From Muribaculaceae bacterium (GTDB lineage Bacteria > Bacteroidota > Bacteroidia > Bacteroidales > Muribaculaceae), in assembly GCA_022509205.1 (NCBI GenBank), contig JAFLTR010000017.1, positions 1 to 43,816 on the forward strand: a stretch of DNA of 43,816 bases, read 5' to 3'. The translations under genes were made by a program, and so were the position numbers. How positions within the stretch are numbered: the first letter of the stretch is position 1; every line of letters begins with the position of its first letter. Positions 1 to 8,441 of the stretch are shown here, piece after piece. The notes under the pieces are model-generated. The model worked only from the letters and a program-made list of their open reading frames with translations, had not been told where the DNA came from and did no database searches.

Positions 1-341
1 ATAGTTTCCCATGGAATTTCAGCATTATATTGGGTGTGAAGATGGAGCAATGGTTTATGTAATTGTTGCAGGCCGTGAATCCACATTTTGGCTGGAGAGA
101 ATGTATGCATCCAAGTTATTATCCCGACACATGAGTCGCTATTGTTGGCTGCCTTCATGAAATCCTCCACTTCCTTGGAAGAATTCGCTGTGCCTTTATA
201 CACCACTTTCAATGGAAGTCGACCTGACTTGTTAAGGCCTTCCACCATTTCCTTGCTATGGGCATCCACTTGCACCACTGCATCTCCACCATAGAGCAAC
301 TGAGCTCCTGTGATCCACCAGATTTCAAGGTTTTCGAACAT
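1..341 (-). CDS. araA: L-arabinose isomerase, N-terminal part (runs off window start)
   Basis: Partial. The first 113 codons are visible, starting at the ATG at 341. The protein begins MFENLEIWWITGAQLLYGG, matching the start of AraA enzymes (EVWFVIGSQHLYG in E. coli), and continues through the substrate-side segment GIITWMHTFSPAKMWI. AraA converts L-arabinose to L-ribulose in the cytoplasm, the first step before ribulokinase and AraD. The active-site glutamates lie further along the family and are outside the window. It follows araD with a gap of about 40 bases, so both probably share one transcript with the symporter and mutarotase upstream. Identification is firm; completeness cannot be judged. 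Confidence 0.93.
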   Translation of the reverse strand, partial: MFENLEIWWITGAQLLYGGDAVVQVDAHSKEMVEGLNKSGRLPLKVVYKGTANSSKEVEDFMKAANNSDSCVGIITWMHTFSPAKMWIHGLQQLHKPLLHLHTQYNAEIPWET

Positions 342-382
342 TGTGATATGTTTTAAGGTTTATTATGCTGATTTATTGTGAT

Positions 383-1078
383 TTAATGCTGACCGTAATA
401 TGCGTTGGGGCCATGTTTACGGGAGAAATGTTTGTCAATAAGCAAAGGATTCATTCTGAGCTCCGGATTGATCTGAAAAGCTATAACAGCCATTTTGGCC
501 ACTTGTTCCATCACAACAGCATTATGGACAGCCTCATACGGATTTTTCCCCCATGCGAACGGACCATGGTTTTTCACTACTACTCCCGGAGTGTATACCG
601 GATTTAAATCCCGTTTTTTAAAGGTTTCTATGATTATATCTCCTGTGGAGGCTTCATAATCTCCATTCACTTGTACCATGGTCATATCATCGGTGCAAGG
701 TATATCATTGAAAAAATAATCAGCGTGAGTTGTGCCGATATTCGGAATATCCTTGCCGGCTTGTGCCCATGAGGTGGCAAATGTGGAATGTGTGTGAACC
801 ACTCCTCCGATTTCAGGGAAAGCCCGATATAAAGCCAGATGGGTCGGAGTGTCGGACGAGGGTTTGAGGTGACCCTCCACCACATTCCCATCGCGAAGGT
901 CTACAACCACCATATCTTCCGGAGTCATATTATCGTATGAAACTCCGCTCGGTTTGATCACTACAAGTCCCCTTTCCCGATCGATACCGGAGACATTCCC
1001 CCAGGTGAATATCACCAAACCATATTCCACTAATTCGATATTGGCTTTATAGACAGTCTTTTTTAATTCTTCCAGCAT
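383..1078 (-). CDS. araD: L-ribulose-5-phosphate 4-epimerase
   Basis: This is a 231-residue class II aldolase/epimerase of normal family length. It interconverts L-ribulose 5-phosphate and D-xylulose 5-phosphate, feeding arabinose into the pentose phosphate pathway. Visible hallmarks are [10 protein letters not shown] near residues 24-33, KPSGVSYD (42-49), the metal-binding HTHST with His95 and His97, and the third metal-ligand region [11 protein letters not shown] near residue 171. These match the zinc histidines known in E. coli AraD. It sits between the symporter and araA on the same strand with short gaps. The start is the ATG at 1078, giving a full N-terminus. Confidence 0.95.
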   Translation of the reverse strand: MLEELKKTVYKANIELVEYGLVIFTWGNVSGIDRERGLVVIKPSGVSYDNMTPEDMVVVDLRDGNVVEGHLKPSSDTPTHLALYRAFPEIGGVVHTHSTFATSWAQAGKDIPNIGTTHADYFFNDIPCTDDMTMVQVNGDYEASTGDIIIETFKKRDLNPVYTPGVVVKNHGPFAWGKNPYEAVHNAVVMEQVAKMAVIAFQINPELRMNPLLIDKHFSRKHGPNAYYGQH

Positions 1079-1123
1079 TTTAATTCAATTTAAGATCATC
1101 TTCCTTGTGTAGCGGGCTCTTAA

Positions 1124-2800
1124 TTACCAGAAATAGTAATAGAACGCCACAGTGATGAGAAGGATAATGACGGTGTTGACGATATCCCAACCGTTCCAAC
1201 TGTTCCAAGTGGCCTTGCGTTGCGCTGCAGTGGCGGTGCCGAACACGAGACCTCTGATTTTTGCTTCAGACGGCTTCTTGGTGAATAACGATACAATCCA
1301 GATCACTCCGATACAGAAAACAAGCATCCATCCGCAGAAGAAGAGCCAGTTTGTGTCATAAAACAAATATTTGAACCATCCCTCGGAACCGACCGGGGCG
1401 GAGCTATACCATATTTTGGCCGATAAACGGCACAGACCGATAAACAGACCAGCCACAAGTCCCCAAGTGCCACCCACCGGAGTGGCACGTTTCCAACATA
1501 TACCCATTAGGAAAGCGGCAGCAATACCCGGAGCAAGCACCGACTGCACATCCTGAAGATAGGAATAGAGCACATCCCCAACACTTCTCATCACCGGAAT
1601 CCATAAAATTCCGAGCACTACAATCACAACAGTGGCTGCCTGACCTATCCTAACCAATCTCTTTTGAGGTGTCTTTGGTTTGAAACGTTGATAGAAGTCG
1701 ATAGTGAATAGCGCTGCCGAGGAGTTGAATAAAGAGGCTAATGAACTCATAAGGGCAGCCAGAATGCCACACACTATCAATCCTTTCACCCCGGCAGGCA
1801 ATAGTTTGGCAACCAATGTGGGGAATGCTGCATCGGGAGTCGAAAGTTTAAACACCTCACCGTTCACTATTATTCCTTCATGGGAAAGGGCGAATGCGAT
1901 CATTCCGGGGATGAGGAAAAGGAAAACCGGAAGCAATTTCAGATAGGCTCCGAAAATCGTTCCTCTCCTCGATTCTTTCTCATTTTTTCCCGACAACACC
2001 CTTTGCACGATAAACTGGTCGGTGCACCAATACCAGAAACCGATGACTGCAGAACCGATCAAAGCCCCGAGCCATGGGAATTCAGGATCCCGGTTGTCTC
2101 TTATGAGATTTGTCATGGTATCTCCATAATCGTTGACAATCTCGATGGAGCATATTCTCATCATTTCATCCCATCCGCCTAAAGCCTGGAGTCCCAACAC
2201 AAGAATGATCAATGAACCTAAAAGAAGTATCGGAGTCTGAAGAACAGAGGTATACAATACGGATTTCATACCCCCGATGATGGTATAGAGGGCCGTAATT
2301 GCTACAAGACCGATGGCTGCAATCCAGAAGAAATCGATTCCCCAGAGCGTCTCGATACCGAAAACTTGCTGAAACACCAGTCCTCCGGCATAGACAGTGA
2401 CGGCTACCTTTGTGAGCACATAGCTGATCAAGGATATGATTGAGAGAATTGTACGGGCTGTGCCGTTATATCTTTTTTCCAGGAATTCCGGCATGGTGTA
2501 GACCATAGAACGAGTATAGAAGGGTACAAATACCCATCCCAATAAAAGAATCATCCAGCCCTGAATCTCCCAATGGGCCATGGCAAGACCCGAAGAGGCG
2601 CCGGCTCCGGCAAGTCCGATAAGATGTTCCGATCCGATGTTGGAGGCAAATATTGAAGCACCGATCGCAATCCAGGTGGCATCCTTGCCTCCGAGGAAAT
2701 AATCCGATGCGTTTTTCTGTTTCTGGCGAGTCACCCACCAGATGATGGCTATTAAGAAGATAAAGAAAAGTCCGATTACAATCCAGTCAAGAGCTCCCAT
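1124..2800 (-). CDS. SSS-family sodium/sugar symporter, probable arabinose importer
   Basis: A 558-residue integral membrane protein with about 14 hydrophobic segments. It belongs to the sodium:solute symporter (SGLT-like) family. The signature regions are SDYFLGGKDATWIAIGASI and FASNIGSEHLIGLAGAGA near the N-terminus, and later IIGGMKSVLYTSVLQTPIL. It should bring a sugar across the inner membrane with sodium. Substrate assignment comes from context: it is followed by araD and araA and preceded by a mutarotase. In Bacteroides the comparable arabinose transporter is called AraP, but I did not verify orthology, so no symbol is given. The start is the ATG at 2800; a second in-frame ATG lies 66 codons later and would delete the first helix. 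Confidence 0.88.
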   Translation of the reverse strand: MGALDWIVIGLFFIFLIAIIWWVTRQKQKNASDYFLGGKDATWIAIGASIFASNIGSEHLIGLAGAGASSGLAMAHWEIQGWMILLLGWVFVPFYTRSMVYTMPEFLEKRYNGTARTILSIISLISYVLTKVAVTVYAGGLVFQQVFGIETLWGIDFFWIAAIGLVAITALYTIIGGMKSVLYTSVLQTPILLLGSLIILVLGLQALGGWDEMMRICSIEIVNDYGDTMTNLIRDNRDPEFPWLGALIGSAVIGFWYWCTDQFIVQRVLSGKNEKESRRGTIFGAYLKLLPVFLFLIPGMIAFALSHEGIIVNGEVFKLSTPDAAFPTLVAKLLPAGVKGLIVCGILAALMSSLASLFNSSAALFTIDFYQRFKPKTPQKRLVRIGQAATVVIVVLGILWIPVMRSVGDVLYSYLQDVQSVLAPGIAAAFLMGICWKRATPVGGTWGLVAGLFIGLCRLSAKIWYSSAPVGSEGWFKYLFYDTNWLFFCGWMLVFCIGVIWIVSLFTKKPSEAKIRGLVFGTATAAQRKATWNSWNGWDIVNTVIILLITVAFYYYFW

Positions 2801-2867
2801 GGGTTAGGTGTTTGGTTCGGGTTTATGAATGAAGGGTTACAAGTATCCTTCTTCGGGTTCCAAATGT

Positions 2868-4019
2868 TTATTTAGTCGAAAAACGATAGATAGTGTGGCT
2901 TCGGTACTCCTCATCAGGATTAAGCCTTGTAGAGGGCCATTCCGGATGATTGGGACTGTCGGGATAATGTTGAGTTTCAAGACATAGTCCGGCATGGGTG
3001 TCGTAAGAGATTTTCCCTTTCCCTAAGATTGTGCCATCCAGAAAATTGCCCGTGTAGACTTGGATTCCCGGTTCGGTGGTATGCACTGTCATAAGGATAC
3101 CTGACTCCGGCGAATATAGCTCTACAGCCGGTATGTCGATATTTCCCTCTGTCGCCAGAACCCAGTTGTGGTCGAATCCTTTTGCCGTTTTTATCTGTTC
3201 AAACAATTTGTCGTTGATACGGTCGCCTAATCTTGAGAATGAATTCAAATCCATTGGCGTCCCTGCCACTGCTAAGATTTCTCCCGTAGGAATATAAGTG
3301 GTGTCGACAGGGGTGAAAGCATCGGCTTTCACCCGAATTTCATGATTTTCTATAGTGTTCCGAGGGTTGCCCGACAAGTTGAAATAACTGTGGTTTGTCA
3401 TGTTTATGACCGTTGGAGCATCGGTTGTAGCGCTGTATTCAATGTCTAACGCATTGTCGTTGGTCAGAGTGTATTTCACTAAGGCTGTAACCTTTCCCGG
3501 GAAATTATTGTCTCCATCTGCGGAAGTAATGGCAAGTGTCAGAGTAGAATCGGTTGCCTCTTTTATATCATACACTTTATATTGCCATCCTGATGGACCT
3601 CCATGGAGAGTATGTCCGAAATTGTTGGTAGGAAGCTTTATGGTGTCGCCATCTATCGGAAGTTTTCCATCTTTTATCCTGTTGGCATATCGTCCGATGG
3701 AGGCTCCGAAATCAGTGAGGTTGTTTTCAGGAAAATAATCCTCTACCCGGTCGAATCCTAAAACCACATCCTGAAGGTTTCCGTCACGATCAGGCACATT
3801 TAATGCCACAACCCTTCCTCCGAAATTGGTGATAAAGGCCTCCATCCCGTTTTTATTCTGAAGCTTTACAAGATCTGTGGCTTTCCCCTCATATTGCGTT
3901 TGGAAATCCTCAGTTTTAAGGAAGGTACCGGTAGTTTTATCTTCCGATTTTTTCCCGGTGCATGAAAATAAAAGAATCCCTGTGACAAACGAAGGAAGAA
4001 AGAGTGAGATATGTTTCAT
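2868..4019 (-). CDS. galM: Aldose 1-epimerase (mutarotase), lipoprotein
   Basis: A 383-residue member of the GalM family, which interconverts alpha and beta anomers of aldoses. The core is marked by NFGGRVVALNVPDRDG, DVVLGFD, FGASIGRYANRI, HTLHGGPSGW, NMTNHSYFNLSG with the catalytic His, and GLCLETQHYPDSPNHPEWP with the catalytic Glu. The N-terminus MKHISLFLPSFVTGILLFSC has a lipobox ending at Cys20, so the enzyme is probably exported and lipid-anchored. It is the first gene of the arabinose operon, about 70 bases before the symporter. It probably supplies the anomer that the symporter prefers; that role is inferred. Family assignment is secure; sugar specificity is not. Confidence 0.9.
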   Translation of the reverse strand: MKHISLFLPSFVTGILLFSCTGKKSEDKTTGTFLKTEDFQTQYEGKATDLVKLQNKNGMEAFITNFGGRVVALNVPDRDGNLQDVVLGFDRVEDYFPENNLTDFGASIGRYANRIKDGKLPIDGDTIKLPTNNFGHTLHGGPSGWQYKVYDIKEATDSTLTLAITSADGDNNFPGKVTALVKYTLTNDNALDIEYSATTDAPTVINMTNHSYFNLSGNPRNTIENHEIRVKADAFTPVDTTYIPTGEILAVAGTPMDLNSFSRLGDRINDKLFEQIKTAKGFDHNWVLATEGNIDIPAVELYSPESGILMTVHTTEPGIQVYTGNFLDGTILGKGKISYDTHAGLCLETQHYPDSPNHPEWPSTRLNPDEEYRSHTIYRFSTK

Positions 4020-4197
4020 GATATTATCAATATATAAACAATACGGAAAAGTCGCTAAAAAACACTCAAACCCTATTGTCTGATGGATTCAGAAAACTTT
4101 CATAACGGTTTGATTTGTAAAGTTAACAAATATCTTTCACTTATGATAAAAAATCTATAAGACCATAATTCAAATGGCGGGATCAGTGGGTTTATCT

Positions 4198-4953
4198 CTA
4201 ATTACACACTTCCCCGTCCATAAGGAGTCGATACTTCCGATAAGAGATATATTCCCCGCCAAGTCTTTTGAATGTCGGGGTTTCAAACTGAGTGTCGATA
4301 AATTTTATCCGTTGTCCGTCAATAATCCCTGACCGACAAAATAATATCAAGGCTATCTGACTGGCCGAAGGCTTCAAGGAAAACATACTTTCGCCTTGAA
4401 ACACTCCCTTATACCATACACCATAGAAACCTCCCACAAGCTTATCTCCCTCCCAAAGTTCTACACTTTTGGCAAACCCTCTTCTATTGAGCTCCAGGAA
4501 AATGTTTTCTAAGTCGTCTCCAAGCCACGCTCCAACGTTATCATCTCTTCCGTTTACCATTCTGCAATTATGAATCACCTTAGGGAAAGCCTGATTTATT
4601 GTGATGTGATAAATCCCTTTATTCAATAGATTCCTTAGAGAATGGCTCACATGAATTCTCTCCGGGAATATGACAAAACGTTGGCGCGGACAATACCAGT
4701 AAACCTCATCTGAGTCTCTATAGGCAAACCAAGGGAAGATACCCCATTTATATGATTCTTCCAGGTTATCCGCATTTATATTGCCTCCTATGGCGAAAAG
4801 TCCTTCTTCGTTTACATTATGGATATCATATTCCGGGATAGCAAAAAGAGTAAGCGGGTCGGGAATTGAGTCTCCCTTATCCAGATCACACACCAGAAAT
4901 GGTTTTTCCGGTTCCAAGACAGGAGACATGAAGATCAATCTTATTCCCGGCAT
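4198..4953 (-). CDS. aat: Leucyl/phenylalanyl-tRNA--protein transferase
   Basis: Aat transfers Leu or Phe from aminoacyl-tRNA to proteins whose N-terminus is Arg or Lys, creating N-degrons read by ClpS. The 251-residue product shows the family core: EEGLFAIGGNINADNLEESY, WGIFPWF, YWYCPRQRFVIFP, the GAWLG segment, GFAKSVELWEGDKLVGGFYG, and GESMFSLKPSASQIAL. The ATG at 4953 overlaps the end of clpA by 13 bases. A second ATG at 4929 (MSPVLEPEK) is also possible and would shorten the protein by eight residues. It is the last gene of clpS-clpA-aat, so tagger, adaptor and unfoldase are probably co-transcribed. Confidence 0.93.
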   Translation of the reverse strand: MPGIRLIFMSPVLEPEKPFLVCDLDKGDSIPDPLTLFAIPEYDIHNVNEEGLFAIGGNINADNLEESYKWGIFPWFAYRDSDEVYWYCPRQRFVIFPERIHVSHSLRNLLNKGIYHITINQAFPKVIHNCRMVNGRDDNVGAWLGDDLENIFLELNRRGFAKSVELWEGDKLVGGFYGVWYKGVFQGESMFSLKPSASQIALILFCRSGIIDGQRIKFIDTQFETPTFKRLGGEYISYRKYRLLMDGEVCN

Positions 4954-7202
4954 ATTGTAATTTCCCCATTTTTATACTCTACATCAATATTCCCATCGGC
5001 TTTAGGGTCACCATAAAGGAGCTCTTTCATAAGGGGCCTTTTAAGTTCATGATGTATCACTCTGTCAAGTTCCCGAGCCCCATATTCTTTAGTAAAGCCC
5101 TTCTCAAGCAAAAAATTCTTTGCCTCTGCAGAGATTTTCATCTTCACATTTTTGCCTTCCAGCTTATTCTCCAGTTCATGCAATTTTTTATCGAGGATAC
5201 TTGAAGCCATCTCCCTCGTCATATCATTGAAGACCACCGTTGAGGAGAGTCTGTTTAGAAACTCCGGTTTGAAAGTCTTCTTGACTTGTTTCAACATAGC
5301 GTCACCTTGAGTCACATTGCTGGCAAATCCCACATTCGATTGTGCAGCAAACTGGGCTCCGGCATTTGAGGTCATTATCAAGACAATATTTCTGAAATCT
5401 GCCTTGTTCCCTTTATTATCGGTAAGTTTTGCATAATCCATTACCTGCAGCAATATATTATAGATGTCGGAATGGGCTTTTTCAATCTCATCCAAAAGCA
5501 GCACTGCATTAGGAGTCTTTCTGATGGCATCGGTCAATAATCCACCGTCTTCGTAACCCACATATCCGGCCGGAGAGCCGATAAGTTTGGCCACTGCATG
5601 TTTCTCGGCATATTCGCTCATATCGAATCTAATGAGTTCTATGCCTAATTCTTTTGCCAGAAGTCTTGCCAATTCTGTTTTCCCTACTCCCGTCGGGCCC
5701 ACAAAAAGTAGCGAGGCCAACGGCTTGTTTTCATCATTCAGGCCTGCCTTTGACATAAGTATTGACTCCGTGACTTCCTCCACTGCCACATCCTGACCAA
5801 ATAGCTGACATTTTATCTTTTCTGCGAGAGTTTCCAGTTTCCGGTTATCTTCCTCTTCCATGGCTATGGAATCTACTTTACATATCTTTGCAAGCACTTT
5901 CGACACCAGAGCTTTATCTACAATTTTTTCACCCTCCCCACCTTTCTCTATCTGTTTCTCAGCACCGCTTTCATCGATAAGGTCGATTGCCTTGTCAGGT
6001 AGAAATCTGTCGTTGATATGTCTTGCGCTACCCTTAACTGCAAATTCAATAGCATCATCCGTGTATTTCACCCCATGGAATTCTTCATAATGTTTCTGAA
6101 GCTGACGCAAAATATTTATGGTTTCTTCTACCGAGGGTTCTGCTATATCAATATTTGAAAAACGTCTCACAATGCTTTTGCTTTTGGCAAAATAACGCTT
6201 ATATTCATCATAAGTGGTGGCCCCGATAAATCTTATTTCTCCCGTTTCGAGATAGGGTTTAAGAATATTGGAGGCATCCATGGAGCCTTCCCCGGTGGCT
6301 CCTGCACCAATCAGATTATGTATCTCATCGATATAAATTATGGCGTTTTTCTCTTTTTGAGCGCCTTCCATTATTGTTTTTATCTTTTTCTCAAAGTCTC
6401 CTCTAAACTGGGTGCCGGCTATCAGATTCCCAAGATCCATCATGTAGATTCTTGCATTCTTAAGTTTCGTCGGCACTTTCCCCTCGGCTATCATTGCGGC
6501 CAGTCCATATACTAAAGCTGTCTTACCAACCCCGGGTTCTCCCACATGCAACGGATTATTCTTATCTTTACGACAGAGCACCCGTATAGTCTTCACCAAT
6601 TCATCCTCTCTCCCGATAAGAGGATTCTTCTGAGTGTAAATATCATTTAGACAGACAACCATTTCTCTCCAGGAATCTTTATTTTCAATTTTTTCTTCGG
6701 TTGAAAGGGAGTCGGTATTATTGGAAGTCATTTCGGATTCTGTTTCGTCTAACAGTCCGGAAAGGAAATAACCCGTTTCGCCTTTGATGGCATCCAATAA
6801 AAGATATTGTGCCCAGGATTCCTGAAGGTTCAGAAGCCCTTTTATAATATGAATTGTGTCGATTCTGTCTTTGCCGCAGTTAAATACATTAGAGTCGGCA
6901 TATTCTATCATTTCATTCAGCTGAATAGAGGCTTGCGGTTGATAATCGATCTCATCCGGTAAGCTGTCCATGTCATTTATAAGAGATTTTATCTTAGCCT
7001 CAAGAACATCGATATCAGCTCCGGTGGATTTTAACCCTTGAATAAACCGGCTATTGTTGAAGAGAGAAGCCAGCACATGTTCCGGAGTGACAAACTCATT
7101 CCTCTGAGCCATAGCCATTGCGGAAGCTTTCATCAAAAGGTCGATAGCATCCGGCGTCAAAAGGCTGTAAGTTTCTATAAGAAACGGCAATTGATTTTCC
7201 AT
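4941..7202 (-). CDS. clpA: ATP-dependent Clp protease ATP-binding subunit ClpA
   Basis: A 753-residue HSP100 unfoldase with two AAA+ modules that feeds substrates to ClpP. The order is an N-terminal Clp repeat domain (roughly residues 1-150), a first Walker A GEPGVGKTA near residue 224 with Walker B YIDEIHNLIG, and a second Walker A GPTGVGKTE near residue 502 with LLLDEIEKAHSD. A VGF tripeptide near residue 622 sits where the ClpP-binding IGF/IGL loop is expected. It lacks a clear UVR/M-domain insertion, favouring ClpA over ClpC. The ATG at 7202 (MENQLPFLI) is preferred over a TTG one codon upstream. clpS lies 45 bases upstream and aat overlaps downstream, supporting the ClpA name. Confidence 0.94.
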   Translation of the reverse strand: MENQLPFLIETYSLLTPDAIDLLMKASAMAMAQRNEFVTPEHVLASLFNNSRFIQGLKSTGADIDVLEAKIKSLINDMDSLPDEIDYQPQASIQLNEMIEYADSNVFNCGKDRIDTIHIIKGLLNLQESWAQYLLLDAIKGETGYFLSGLLDETESEMTSNNTDSLSTEEKIENKDSWREMVVCLNDIYTQKNPLIGREDELVKTIRVLCRKDKNNPLHVGEPGVGKTALVYGLAAMIAEGKVPTKLKNARIYMMDLGNLIAGTQFRGDFEKKIKTIMEGAQKEKNAIIYIDEIHNLIGAGATGEGSMDASNILKPYLETGEIRFIGATTYDEYKRYFAKSKSIVRRFSNIDIAEPSVEETINILRQLQKHYEEFHGVKYTDDAIEFAVKGSARHINDRFLPDKAIDLIDESGAEKQIEKGGEGEKIVDKALVSKVLAKICKVDSIAMEEEDNRKLETLAEKIKCQLFGQDVAVEEVTESILMSKAGLNDENKPLASLLFVGPTGVGKTELARLLAKELGIELIRFDMSEYAEKHAVAKLIGSPAGYVGYEDGGLLTDAIRKTPNAVLLLDEIEKAHSDIYNILLQVMDYAKLTDNKGNKADFRNIVLIMTSNAGAQFAAQSNVGFASNVTQGDAMLKQVKKTFKPEFLNRLSSTVVFNDMTREMASSILDKKLHELENKLEGKNVKMKISAEAKNFLLEKGFTKEYGARELDRVIHHELKRPLMKELLYGDPKADGNIDVEYKNGEITICRE

Positions 7203-7247
7203 CAAATCTTAAATTTTTTTAAACTTGCGGGGATCCGGACATATTGG

Positions 7248-7550
7248 TTATACCTTGTTGACCGAAATGCGTAAGGGGAAGCCGTTTTGTCGTGCAAGGC
7301 TCATAGCCAGAGCGGCTTTTGAGGAAGCAATATCATAGCTATAAAGGCCTACGGAAGCTTTACCCTCATGATGCACTTTCAGCATTAGCTTTAGAGCCTC
7401 CTCCTCACTTTTGTAGAAAACATGCATTAAGATCATAGTGACAAAATCCATTGTCGTGAAGTCATCATTATGAAACACCACGCTGTATTTACCGGGCTCC
7501 TTTATATCGGCCCTTACATCCTCTTTTATATTTGTATTCTCACTTGCCAT
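7248..7550 (-). CDS. clpS: ClpS adaptor protein
   Basis: A 100-residue adaptor that binds N-terminal Leu, Phe, Trp or Tyr of substrates and delivers them to the ClpA N-domain. The family signature is clear: YSVVFHNDDFTTMDFVTMIL near residues 22-41, where the Asn-Asp-Asp loop and the following Met line the N-degron pocket, then AxxLMLKVHHEGKASVGLYS. The N-terminal 20 residues are charged and probably flexible, as in other ClpS. The start is the ATG at 7550. A TACCTTTG-type element on the minus strand lies about 44 bases upstream. It heads the N-degron operon, so promoter strength here would set all three functions. Confidence 0.94.
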   Translation of the reverse strand: MASENTNIKEDVRADIKEPGKYSVVFHNDDFTTMDFVTMILMHVFYKSEEEALKLMLKVHHEGKASVGLYSYDIASSKAALAMSLARQNGFPLRISVNKV

Positions 7551-7593
7551 ATATCATTTTTGAGTCAAATATCATACCAAAATAATCGTGCCG

Positions 7594-7601
7594 CAAAGGT
7601 A
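7594..7601 (-). promoter_or_regulatory. Predicted promoter -7 element for clpS operon
   Basis: Reading on the minus strand, the sequence is TACCTTTG, a full match to the Bacteroidota -7 consensus TAnnTTTG. The best upstream element is a CTTG at about 22 bases (7624-7627 region), slightly too far, so the -33 match is weak. Transcription would begin about 40 bases before the clpS ATG. Confidence 0.5.
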
Positions 7602-7762
7602 AACATTTTTTCGAACCTCCGGCCAAGTATTCCTGACTTCTCCGGAAAGATAGAAATATCTTTGAGTTTCTCAAAGGTGTTTTTTCCTTTATGACTCGCC
7701 GCTTAAAACCATTCCACCTCAATATCTGACACGGATAGAGACCGGGGATCAAGGGGTAGTAC

Positions 7763-7784
7763 AAAAAACTTGCTGCCCTCAGCA
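7763..7784 (-). terminator. Possible intrinsic terminator after lutC
   Basis: On the minus strand TGCTG-AGGG-CAGCA forms a five-pair stem with a four-base loop, followed by AGTTTTTT. It lies about 57 bases after the lutC stop and before the clpS promoter, which is the right place and orientation. The stem is short, so this is only moderately supported. The rest of the 291-base spacer 7551-7841 holds a CTTTGAG-TTT-CTCAAAG hairpin at 7660-7676 and no convincing gene. Confidence 0.4.
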
Positions 7785-7841
7785 TCATTCAGGGAGAAAG
7801 TCATTCCCATAATAGGGAGCGATTAGTTGGTGAACTCGGGG

Positions 7842-8441
7842 TTAGAGCAGTATGAGGGTGAGAGTTTTAGCACCTTGGGCTCCGAAGACGAGGGCCCCCT
7901 CGATATCGGCTGTCTTACTGGGACCACTGATGAAAGTGCCGAAGTTGTAGGGTGAAAAATAATTTGAATTTTCGGATATCAAGCGGTAGGCTTCATGCAT
8001 GTTGCTTACTATGGATTTTTTATCAAGGAGAATAATAAGGTTTTCGCTTGCGAAACAGATGGCACGCTCTTTCATGGTCTGAGGCACCCAGACACAACCG
8101 TTTTCGGCTACCCCTATTTTACCTTCAACCACACCTACATCCACTTTTAAAAGGTCGGATTTTTCTTTTATAGCATCGGGGTTCAGATTGGCTTTAATAT
8201 CGGGAATATTACTTGCGATAATCTTGGCTTCGGGATATGCGAGAAGAATCCTTTGGTTTATATCCTCGTCAGGATTTAATTCTATAACGTTGGCTCCTGC
8301 ATTAGTTTGGGAAGTTTCGATGAAAACTTTCAGAGGATCCTGATAAGAAGTAGGAGATAAAAAAGATAAGTCGGGTTTGTCCGCTACAGGATCGTTATGA
8401 AGCGGATTTAAATTGGCAAATATTTTCTCTTTTGATGTCAT
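7842..8441 (-). CDS. lutC: Lactate utilization protein C (LUD domain)
   Basis: A 199-residue LUD-domain protein, the small subunit of the LutABC iron-sulfur L-lactate oxidase. The LUD core is visible in DVGVVEGKIGVAENGCVWV and ERAICFASENLIILLDKK, and in the C-terminal FGTFISGPSKTADIEGALV, a strongly conserved LUD/LutC segment. The ATG at 8441 overlaps the lutB stop as ATGA, so I chose it over a TTG six codons upstream. It is the last gene of aldA-lutA-lutB-lutC. In Bacillus the three proteins together oxidise L-lactate to pyruvate; the exact catalytic contribution of LutC is not settled in that literature. Confidence 0.92.
   Translation of the reverse strand: MTSKEKIFANLNPLHNDPVADKPDLSFLSPTSYQDPLKVFIETSQTNAGANVIELNPDEDINQRILLAYPEAKIIASNIPDIKANLNPDAIKEKSDLLKVDVGVVEGKIGVAENGCVWVPQTMKERAICFASENLIILLDKKSIVSNMHEAYRLISENSNYFSPYNFGTFISGPSKTADIEGALVFGAQGAKTLTLILL

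Noticed and set aside
7540-7788. 82-residue minus-strand frame between lutC and clpS
   Set aside because: No family match or good start, overlaps the clpS start, promoter and a probable terminator, and has a composition like non-coding sequence.
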